From: Spirochaetia bacterium UBA5550
GTDB taxonomy: Bacteria > Spirochaetota > UBA4802 > UBA5550
Direction of reading: 5' to 3'
Length of the DNA stretch: 5,098 nucleotides
Assembly (NCBI GenBank): GCA_002425885.1
Contig: DINC01000328.1
Coordinates: forward strand, 9,611 to 14,708
The notes under the pieces are model-generated. The model had not been told where the DNA came from. It ran no database searches and saw only the letters and a list, made by a program, of their open reading frames with translations. Below are positions 1-5,098 of this stretch, piece after piece; within the stretch, counting starts at the first letter, position 1; the number at the start of each line of letters is the position of its first letter. The position numbers and the translations under genes were made by a program.

Positions 1-27
1 AAACGGACGTAATAAATTATTCATCAT
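1..27 (-). CDS. Possible start of a downstream, translationally coupled gene (partial, runs off the window)
   Basis: On the minus strand an ATG at 27-25 overlaps the TGA stop of the TPR lipoprotein gene (29-27), and a second in-frame ATG follows at 24-22. The frame stays open to the window edge and reads MMNNLLRPF. A G-rich run in the last two codons of the lipoprotein gene (GGGGGG, about 31-36) lies 4-9 bases upstream and could serve as ribosome binding site. This layout is typical of translational coupling in an operon. Only nine codons are visible, so no product can be named, and chance openness over this length is quite possible. Confidence 0.35.
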
Positions 28-770
28 CAACCCCCCAGCGCCGCAATCCAGAGCTTCACAAGTCCCCGTTCGGGGCAGTCAGGGCGAAGGCTTAGATATT
101 TATTATAGTTTGAAACAGCATCTGCGCTTTTCTTCATCTTTGTGTCATAGAGTATGCCGAGATTTTTATATGCCTTGGCGTAATCGGGATTTATCGCCAG
201 ACAGCGTTTGAGGTTCTTCTCTGCATCTGACAGGTCACCTGTGATGGTGGATATAACCCCGAGATTATTGTATGCATCTATCATATCTTTATCGAGTTTA
301 ACTGCTTTCCTGTAATTCTCTTTAGCGCCGGGGTAGCTGTATTTTTTATAAAGAGCGTTCCCCATTTCAAAATAGGCAGGGGCGAAATCATTTTTAAGGC
401 CTATTGCAGTTTCAAGCTCGGTTACAGCGTCGTTCAGGCGCCCGGCTGCTATGTACGATTTACCGAGAAGATAGTGGGACATGTACTGGTTAGGCTGATA
501 CTTTATAGCCTCAGTTGCTGATTTAATAAGTGCGTTTATGTAACCTTTTTCGGAGTTTATCACCGCAATCTTTGTGTAGATTCCGGCCTTCTCAACATCA
601 GTCTGTGCGGACTGGATTGTTTCCTCCAGTTTTTTAATCTCCAGGTTAAGTGAAGCGTTTCCGGAAATTTTGAACTCCTGCTCTGCAAGCTCTTTGTTGT
701 CTTTTTTAGAACAGGAGAACAGAATAACAGATAATACAATTATGGACAGAATTAAAATGAGTCTTTTCAT
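27..770 (-). CDS. TPR-repeat lipoprotein, envelope-anchored
   Basis: This is a 247-residue protein with a lipoprotein signal: basic start (MKR), hydrophobic stretch 4-18, then the lipobox LFSC with Cys20 as the lipidation site. Phe at -2 is slightly off the usual lipobox. Ser21 at +2 would send it to the outer membrane under the E. coli Lol rule, which may not hold here. A Lys/Glu-rich linker (about 21-60) leads into five tandem TPR units, roughly 62-95, 96-129, 130-163, 164-197 and 198-232. They show the usual pattern: G or A at position 8, Tyr/Leu at 4 and 7, A at 20, P or D near 32. Units 3-5 are the clearest (for example AYNNLGVISTITGDLSDAEK). TPRs bind other proteins, so a scaffold or assembly role at the periplasmic face is the reasonable inference; no enzymatic domain is seen. 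The start is supported by AGAGGGAGAG directly upstream (771-780). The gene ends with three in-frame TGA codons in a row, and a coupled gene may follow. No specific family name is warranted. Confidence 0.9.
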   Translation of the reverse strand: MKRLILILSIIVLSVILFSCSKKDNKELAEQEFKISGNASLNLEIKKLEETIQSAQTDVEKAGIYTKIAVINSEKGYINALIKSATEAIKYQPNQYMSHYLLGKSYIAAGRLNDAVTELETAIGLKNDFAPAYFEMGNALYKKYSYPGAKENYRKAVKLDKDMIDAYNNLGVISTITGDLSDAEKNLKRCLAINPDYAKAYKNLGILYDTKMKKSADAVSNYNKYLSLRPDCPERGLVKLWIAALGG

Positions 771-794
771 CTCTCCCTCTTTTAAATGGATTTT

Positions 795-823
795 ATTATA
801 TAATACTTTAATACAGGTTTAAA
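795..823 (-). promoter_or_regulatory. Candidate sigma70-type promoter for the TPR lipoprotein gene
   Basis: Read on the minus strand, a perfect TATAAT lies at 800-795 and a weak -35, TTTAAA (4 of 6 matches to TTGACA), at 823-818, with a 17-base spacer. Transcription would begin near 788, giving a leader of about 17 bases that contains the AGAGGGAGAG ribosome binding site. The surrounding DNA is very AT-rich, so a good -10 can arise by chance; spacing and position relative to the gene are the main support. Confidence 0.45.
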
Positions 824-845
824 AAAAAGAAACTCTTTTTTTAAA
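818..845. repeat. AT-rich inverted repeat in the divergent intergenic region
   Basis: The left arm (TTT, eight A, GA; 818-830) and right arm (TCT, then T-run, AAA; 834-845) are complementary apart from one extra A on the left, with a three-base loop AAC. The hairpin would be all A-T except one G-C pair, so it is weak as RNA. It overlaps the candidate -35 box of the lipoprotein gene, and A-tracts of this kind also bend DNA. Possible roles are a protein-binding site or promoter curvature element, or simply low-complexity spacer. Confidence 0.4.
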
Positions 846-852
846 AACCTCA

Positions 853-912
853 GGGCAGGCAGTAAGCCGGATGAAACTGTTCTTTGTAATGCTGCCGAGC
901 CTTGCTCTGCCC
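853..912. other. GC-rich element able to form a compact three-way junction
   Basis: In an otherwise AT-rich spacer this stretch has three mutually compatible helices that abut with no unpaired base at the junction. Helix 1 is 853-857 with 908-912 (GGGCA/TGCCC). Helix 2 is 858-862 with 892-896 (GGCAG/CTGCC), plus a possible wobble pair 863-891. Helix 3 is 897-900 with 904-907 (GAGC/GCTC, loop CTT). Helix 2 closes a loop of about 27-29 bases. The element could be a small RNA, a leader structure or a protein-bound DNA site. I could not match it to any riboswitch class I know. The candidate plus-strand promoter lies downstream of it, so it would not be in that transcript. A T-run follows in either direction (922-926 on plus; complement of 843-847 on minus). 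Confidence 0.3.
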
Positions 913-937
913 GGTTAAAAATTTTTCTTGAAACCGG
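911..937. repeat. Six-base inverted repeat flanking the -35 region of the Tim44/TerB gene
   Basis: CCGGTT at 911-916 and AACCGG at 932-937 are exact inverted copies separated by 15 bases. The right half overlaps the last two bases of the candidate -35 box (928-933), the placement expected of a repressor operator. The left half shares 911-912 with helix 1 of the adjacent structured element, so the two RNA pairings would be mutually exclusive. A six-base match at this distance is not rare by chance. Confidence 0.22.
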
Positions 938-957
938 ACAGATTATGAGGATATTAT
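928..957 (+). promoter_or_regulatory. Candidate sigma70-type promoter for the Tim44/TerB gene
   Basis: TTGAAA at 928-933 (5 of 6 matches to TTGACA) and TATTAT at 952-957 (5 of 6 to TATAAT) are separated by 18 bases. Transcription would start near 964, almost at the AGAGG ribosome binding site (964-968), which lies 10 bases before the ATG at 979. The leader would therefore be only about 15 bases. An exact TATAAT at 973-978 is too close to the start codon to be the -10 for a normal mRNA. Confidence 0.45.
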
Positions 958-978
958 ATTATCAGAGGTAATTATAAT

Positions 979-2796
979 ATGTTTATTAAAAGACGGTATC
1001 CCCTTGTCACTTTAATAATTGCAGTTATTCTGTTAACATCTGTGATACTCTTTGCCAGAGCAGGCGGAGCGGGCGGAGAAATGGACAGCGGCGGAGGAGG
1101 GGGCGATGACGGTATTATTTATCTCATATATATAATAATCCGGCTTTTAATTGAACTTCCGTTCCCTCTTAATATAATTTCTGTAGCATTTGTTATCGGG
1201 GGCTTTGTAATATTCTCTTACATATCAAAAAAGAAACTGAAACAGCAGACAATCTACAACCAGCTCCCCACAGGTGAGGGCGTTAAAAAGGCTAAGGGTT
1301 ATGACAGCTTTATAAGGAACAACCCCGATTTTGACGAGGAGATATTTAAGTCAAACGTGATGACTGCTTTCCTTAAGATCCAGGAGGCATGGGAGAAGCA
1401 GGATATATCGGGTGTAAGAAAATTCATCTCTGACGGAGTTTACCAGAGGTTCAACACGCAGTTTAAGATGATGCAGCTTTTAAAGCAGAGGAATACACTT
1501 GAAGATGTTACAGTTAAAAATATCTATATTGACCAGGTGGATTCAGACGGTCTTTATGATATAATACATACTGCCATACATGCCTCAATAACCGACAGGT
1601 TCGTAAGTGACCTTGATTCATCGCTCAATTCAGGGGGGAAGGAGGAGTTTGTGGAGTACTGGTCTTTCCTTAAAAAGAGGGGGAGGCCGAGAAAGGATAT
1701 TTATGCAACAGACGACTGCCCCAACTGCGGAGCCCCACTCCCTGCTGATATGGGGGAACTGAGCAGATGTGACTCCTGCGGCACACAGACCAACTCCGGC
1801 GAATATGACTGGGTACTTTCGGAGATCACACAGGCTGATGACTACATCAGCTCAAATCCGAAGCTCGATAAATCACCGGGCCTTAATGAAAAGATAAGAA
1901 AGCTTATTGATGATAATGAGGATTTCTCTGTGCAGCTTGTTGAAGACAAGGCAAGCAACGGCTACCTTCAGATTATAACAGCCATGGCTTACAACGACCC
2001 CTCAATAATGAGGCGCTTTGTAAGTGATAATGTATTTGAAAAAGTTCAGTCGCGGATGACAGGGGGGACTGTTGCATATAACCGTATCTACCTTAATGAT
2101 GTTTACCTTGTGGGTGTGAGCGAGAGGGAAAACGTCAATGACCTTTATATAGCGATAAAGTCATCTTCACAGAGAGTAGGTATAGAGGGGAATAGAGTGA
2201 ATAAGATCGACCCTGTACTGATGTCTGACACCGAAATCGTGGTGATGAGCAGGGATAAAAACGCGAAGGCATCAAAGGGATCAATTTACGCGCATATCTG
2301 CGCAAGCTGCGGTGCCCCTGTTCAGAACTCCCTTAACCTGAACTGCGAATACTGCGGAGTTCCGCTTAACAGTACAGGTAACGAATGGATAATAACAGAC
2401 CTGATGCCGGTTGCTGAATACAGAAACCTTGCCAGTGAAAACAGATCATCCTTCGGCTATAATGTTGACCCTGCCGCAATAGACAAACTGATGGACGTGA
2501 GAGACTTCGCCTTCAATAACATAATGGTTGTAATAGCATCTGACGGAACAATGAGCGCTGAGGAGTACCAGTATGCGCAGGACCTTGCGAAAAAGTGGGG
2601 CTATAATACAGATAAGATAGGGCCGCTATTCGGTATGGCTATGAGCGGCAATCTTGTGATTAAGATGCCCGATGATGAGAAGAAGCGTAATAAGATTTTC
2701 AGCCTCATGGATAAAGCTGCGGCAGTAGATGGAATTACAGTGGAGGAGCAGAACCTGCTTCGTAATATAAGGGAGCAGTACGGGATATCCGCGTAA
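979..2796 (+). CDS. Membrane protein with two Tim44-like/zinc-ribbon modules and a C-terminal TerB-like domain
   Basis: This is a 605-residue protein of unknown function. Order of parts: basic N-terminus (KRR) and hydrophobic helix 8-25, ending in ARA, a possible signal peptidase I site after Ala28; a Gly-rich run 29-42; a long hydrophobic stretch 46-82, broken by Arg55 and PFP at 61-63, followed by KKKLK. Then come Tim44-like region 1 (about 124-240) with a zinc ribbon (Cys247, 250, 264, 267), Tim44-like region 2 (about 315-430) with a second ribbon (Cys441, 444, 456, 459), and a TerB-like helical region (about 505-605) with two acidic motifs, ASDGTMSAEE (520-529) and AVDGITVEE (582-590). 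The two Tim44/ribbon units align with each other (RKFISDGVYQRF against RRFVSDNVFEKV; EYDWVLSEI against NEWIITDL), so they are an internal duplication. Mitochondrial Tim44 tethers the import motor to the membrane; bacterial relatives with a Gly-rich/membrane N-terminus are common but of unclear role. TerB domains occur in membrane-linked stress systems. By the positive-inside rule the C-terminal part is probably cytoplasmic, which also suits cysteine ribbons. The start is supported by AGAGG at 964-968 and the basic n-region. Confidence 0.88.
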   Translation: MFIKRRYPLVTLIIAVILLTSVILFARAGGAGGEMDSGGGGGDDGIIYLIYIIIRLLIELPFPLNIISVAFVIGGFVIFSYISKKKLKQQTIYNQLPTGEGVKKAKGYDSFIRNNPDFDEEIFKSNVMTAFLKIQEAWEKQDISGVRKFISDGVYQRFNTQFKMMQLLKQRNTLEDVTVKNIYIDQVDSDGLYDIIHTAIHASITDRFVSDLDSSLNSGGKEEFVEYWSFLKKRGRPRKDIYATDDCPNCGAPLPADMGELSRCDSCGTQTNSGEYDWVLSEITQADDYISSNPKLDKSPGLNEKIRKLIDDNEDFSVQLVEDKASNGYLQIITAMAYNDPSIMRRFVSDNVFEKVQSRMTGGTVAYNRIYLNDVYLVGVSERENVNDLYIAIKSSSQRVGIEGNRVNKIDPVLMSDTEIVVMSRDKNAKASKGSIYAHICASCGAPVQNSLNLNCEYCGVPLNSTGNEWIITDLMPVAEYRNLASENRSSFGYNVDPAAIDKLMDVRDFAFNNIMVVIASDGTMSAEEYQYAQDLAKKWGYNTDKIGPLFGMAMSGNLVIKMPDDEKKRNKIFSLMDKAAAVDGITVEEQNLLRNIREQYGISA

Positions 2797-2819
2797 GAGA
2801 ATCTTTCATACGCCGAAGG

Positions 2820-2839
2820 GGGCCAGGCATGCCTGCCCC
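2820..2839. terminator. Palindrome between convergent genes, possible bidirectional terminator
   Basis: The 12-base perfect palindrome CAGGCATGCCTG (2824-2835) is flanked by GGG (2820-2822) and CCC (2837-2839), with one C-C mismatch between. It gives a hairpin of 3 + 4 base pairs with a CATG loop on either strand. It sits in the 70-base gap between the stop of the Tim44/TerB gene and the stop of the CoA-transferase gene, where a shared terminator would be expected. Neither side has a proper T-run after the hairpin, so it is not a textbook intrinsic terminator. Confidence 0.3.
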
Positions 2840-2866
2840 ATACGAGTATAGGTCTGTGTCTCCTAC

Positions 2867-5041
2867 TTAAAGCCTCTTATTGTTCCTTAAAGCAAACACC
2901 ACCATTTTACGCATAACCCTTTCTTTAACTGAAGCAGGTGCTTCAAGCTTCATCCTTTCAATATGTCTTTGAGCTGACCCCGGTATAGGCCTGACTAATT
3001 CAAAGAGGAGTCCCTTTGCCAGTTTTAAAGGATGGCCTGCTGCAAGTCCTTTCAACGCTTTCAGGGAACCACCAAGCGCGATATCATCGGGGAGCAGATC
3101 TGTGCCGAAGGGGAAGGGCTGAAAATATCCCTGTTCCTGGTAGGGCTTCAGGAGCTTTGTGATTTTATCAGGGGTGTTGTTCCTGTACTCTTCAGGGATT
3201 TCATAATCCATGGGGATCTTTTTAGCTTTTTTTGCCTGGTCAAGGAGCTTGTTCTGGAACCTTGAATCTGCAACATTTATTAAAGCTGCAATTACATCCT
3301 GGTCCGGTTTCCCTCTTACATCAGCTATACCGTATTCTGTGACAATAATATCACGCAGGTGTCTTGGTACAGAGCAGTGGCCGTAGCTGAATACAATATT
3401 TGATTTCAGGGTTTTACCCGTTCCCTTTACGCTTTTTACCATTACTATCAATCTGGCGTCAGGGAGCGCGTGAGCCATGGAGACAAAGTTGTACTGCCCG
3501 CCGATTCCGCTTACAAGCCTTCCATCCTGCAGCTGGTCAGATGCTATTGAACCGAGGATACTTGTGACCATGCCTGTATTTATGAACCTGGCGTCTTTTC
3601 TCTGGAGGGCTCTGAGCTCCTCTCCGCCATAAAGCTGGTTAACCTTTTCAACGCCGGACATGGCAAAGAGCTTTCTCTCATCTTCACTCATCTCATTAAG
3701 GGCATCGTAAAAAGCCTGGGGCCCCACAAAAAACGCCCCGAGTATTATATGCCCGTTAAGAAGTTTGCTGCCCAGAATCTTTTTTATTTTAGTTCTGTTG
3801 GCTTTATCACTCAGGTCAGTGGGATAACTGACTTTACCATCCTTAATTGCACTCTTTGTAAACTTCAGATCCTTTTTCAGAATTCCGAATTCTGTAAGAA
3901 AAGTGAAATCCTTTTCAGTGAGTTTTTCATGAACTGCTTTCATATCAATGAGTTTGTCAATTATGTCAGCAGGTATTTTGTCAGCAGCCAGTTCACCTTT
4001 GTTGATCAGTTTCATAAGAGGCACACTGTCGAAAACCTTTCTTTTAAGAATTTTGTTTTTATACATCTGCATAAAGGCATCAACAAACATCTCTGATGAA
4101 CCATACAATCCCTGTTTGAATACCTTCGTATCTCCCCATCTCTTTATCAGATCCCCGTGTTTTGCCATAATGCCGCTTTTCTCAAGGATCTCCCTGTAAA
4201 CCTCATTATGAGTATTCCTCATTACAAGCCCTGCAACAATGGCATCACCAAGTGCACCAATACCCACCTGGATGGTGCCGCCGTCTTTAACCAGTGTGCT
4301 GACATTTATACCGATCATGTGATCAGGTAATGCAACAGCATCTTTAGGAGGGCCGAAAAGTGTATAATTGAACTCCTCCCCCTGAAGAATAATATCATAA
4401 GTATCTGCATCAATAACTGCATCACCATACATGAAAGGCATCTTTACATTAGCCTCTGCCAGCATTACAGCTTTCTCTCCGTTCTCTCTTTTCTGTTTTA
4501 TAACTGCAGCAGCTTCAAGGCAGATGTCTGTGTTGCATGCCATGGAATATTTGTGCTCACCATCAAATTCACGGACAGAGATAAGCTGAGCAAAAACATT
4601 GCAGCCGAGATCGAATGCGTCACGGGCGCAGTGAGTGTAATTTGATGATATATGATTCATCTGGTAATGAGGATTGTTTAAATTAGCTCCTGCTTTGCAG
4701 AAGAATTCGTAGATTGCCACATTGTCAGGGAGCTTCCCGTCCCGGAGGTCCAGCATAAAATCAAAATCTATTACCCCGTCAAAAACCCTGTCAGCGATAG
4801 GTTTTAAAAATCTCTTTTCAATATCAGTATGCCCTCTGGGCTTTTCGAGGGGGAGGGCGGTTAATAGTTTCAGATTTATTGAAGGGTCCTCCTTTGCCCT
4901 GCGGTAGAATTCATTTGCTATAAGAATCGGTTTACCCAATGCAAGAGTCATGCCGAGTTTTATATCCTTCCCGAGAAACCTGATCACCTGATCAACGCAT
5001 TGTTTTACATCATCTGAAACGATACCTGTTTTTCCATTCAT
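2867..5041 (-). CDS. Long acetyl-CoA hydrolase/CoA-transferase family protein
   Basis: This is a 724-residue cytoplasmic protein (no signal peptide) of the family that includes 4-hydroxybutyrate CoA-transferase and succinyl-CoA:acetate CoA-transferase, which move CoA between carboxylic acids through a glutamyl-CoA intermediate. Landmarks in family order: VMLAEANVKMPFMYGD (192-207); VKDGGTIQVGIGALGDAI (251-268), matching the LxxGSTLQxGIG region; GSSEMF (314-319), where Glu317 aligns with the catalytic Glu of the H(S/T)EM motif; FVGPQAFYDAL (438-448); SGIGGQYNF (511-519), matching the SGxGGQxDF CoA-site loop but with Asn518 for the usual Asp; and IIVTEYGIADVRGK (565-578), nearly invariant in the family. 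Characterised members are about 430-510 residues. The extra length here lies between the GIG motif and Glu317 (about 275-310), after Glu317 (about 340-428), and in a C-terminal extension of about 120 residues (605-724). The substrates cannot be told from sequence. A role in acetate, propionate, butyrate or succinate CoA exchange is the family expectation. The ATG is supported by AGGTGA (complement of 5046-5051) four bases upstream. In 5053-5098 I see AT-rich DNA but no convincing promoter. Confidence 0.92.
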   Translation of the reverse strand: MNGKTGIVSDDVKQCVDQVIRFLGKDIKLGMTLALGKPILIANEFYRRAKEDPSINLKLLTALPLEKPRGHTDIEKRFLKPIADRVFDGVIDFDFMLDLRDGKLPDNVAIYEFFCKAGANLNNPHYQMNHISSNYTHCARDAFDLGCNVFAQLISVREFDGEHKYSMACNTDICLEAAAVIKQKRENGEKAVMLAEANVKMPFMYGDAVIDADTYDIILQGEEFNYTLFGPPKDAVALPDHMIGINVSTLVKDGGTIQVGIGALGDAIVAGLVMRNTHNEVYREILEKSGIMAKHGDLIKRWGDTKVFKQGLYGSSEMFVDAFMQMYKNKILKRKVFDSVPLMKLINKGELAADKIPADIIDKLIDMKAVHEKLTEKDFTFLTEFGILKKDLKFTKSAIKDGKVSYPTDLSDKANRTKIKKILGSKLLNGHIILGAFFVGPQAFYDALNEMSEDERKLFAMSGVEKVNQLYGGEELRALQRKDARFINTGMVTSILGSIASDQLQDGRLVSGIGGQYNFVSMAHALPDARLIVMVKSVKGTGKTLKSNIVFSYGHCSVPRHLRDIIVTEYGIADVRGKPDQDVIAALINVADSRFQNKLLDQAKKAKKIPMDYEIPEEYRNNTPDKITKLLKPYQEQGYFQPFPFGTDLLPDDIALGGSLKALKGLAAGHPLKLAKGLLFELVRPIPGSAQRHIERMKLEAPASVKERVMRKMVVFALRNNKRL

Positions 5042-5098
5042 TGAATCACCTGCCTTTTTATTAAATTTAAAATAACAAAAGCTGATTTGTACTTACTG

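Noticed and set aside
847..916. On the minus strand, pieces such as AACCGGGCAG, CCGGCTTA and GCCTGCCCT in order recall the 3' end of bacterial RNase P RNA.
   Set aside because: The conserved AGATGAAT segment and the full ACAGAACCCGGCTTA motif are not intact. The rest of the RNA, including GAGGAAAGTC near its 5' end, is not seen upstream on that strand, where the Tim44/TerB gene lies. It is at most a remnant and more likely chance; a covariance scan would settle it.
979..1008. KRR near the start of the Tim44/TerB protein as a twin-arginine export signal.
   Set aside because: It lacks the S/T-R-R-x-F-L-K context. A basic n-region before an ordinary hydrophobic helix explains it.
853..2838. The 9-base string GGGCAGGCA occurs at 853-861 and in inverted form at 2830-2838, on either side of the Tim44/TerB gene, as if terminal inverted repeats.
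   Set aside because: The match is too short, has no target-site duplication, and no transposase lies between. Each copy is explained by its own local hairpin.
3410..3433. SVKGTGKT (residues 537-544) in the CoA-transferase resembles a Walker A nucleotide-binding loop.
   Set aside because: The first Gly of GxxxxGK(S/T) is replaced by Ser, there is no Walker B context, and the segment aligns with a normal part of the CoA-transferase C-terminal domain.
3032..4907. Four open frames on the plus strand (3032-3265, 3749-4096, 3948-4199, 4722-4907) inside the CoA-transferase gene.
   Set aside because: All lie antisense to a gene with clear family motifs throughout. Their translations have no recognisable domain, they partly overlap each other, and no convincing ribosome binding sites were noticed.

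Overview
The window holds three complete protein genes, plus what looks like the first few codons of a fourth at the left edge. Base composition is moderate (estimated by eye in the low-to-mid 40s % GC) and coding density is high. A signal-peptidase-II lipoprotein implies a diderm (Gram-negative-type) bacterium. The combination of a TPR lipoprotein, a Tim44/TerB membrane protein and a long acetyl-CoA hydrolase/transferase would suit a Deferribacterota-like or deltaproteobacterial anaerobe. That placement is a guess from general impression and rests on no marker gene.

Layout from left to right. (1) Positions 1-27, minus strand: a possible start of a gene overlapping the stop of the next one (TGATG overlap). 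(2) 27-770, minus: a 247-residue lipoprotein that is essentially five tandem TPR repeats. (3) 771-978: a divergent intergenic region with a plausible promoter facing each way, an AT-rich inverted repeat, and a GC-rich element that can fold as a compact three-way junction. (4) 979-2796, plus: a 605-residue membrane-anchored protein with a duplicated Tim44-like + zinc-ribbon module and a C-terminal TerB-like domain. (5) 2797-2866: a short gap between convergent genes with a palindrome that may end transcription. (6) 2867-5041, minus: a 724-residue CoA-transferase/acetyl-CoA hydrolase family protein, much longer than the characterised enzymes. (7) 5042-5098: upstream DNA of that gene with a good ribosome binding site but no convincing promoter.

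The lipoprotein and the Tim44/TerB protein are divergently transcribed from about 200 bp and both carry envelope-targeting signals and protein-protein interaction modules, so a shared envelope role is possible but unproven. The CoA-transferase is convergent to them and is probably an independent metabolic gene. I see no mobile element, CRISPR array, tRNA or rRNA. Nothing here amounts to a demonstrated new system. The least ordinary items are the architecture of the Tim44/TerB protein, the inserts and C-terminal extension of the CoA-transferase, and the structured intergenic element.
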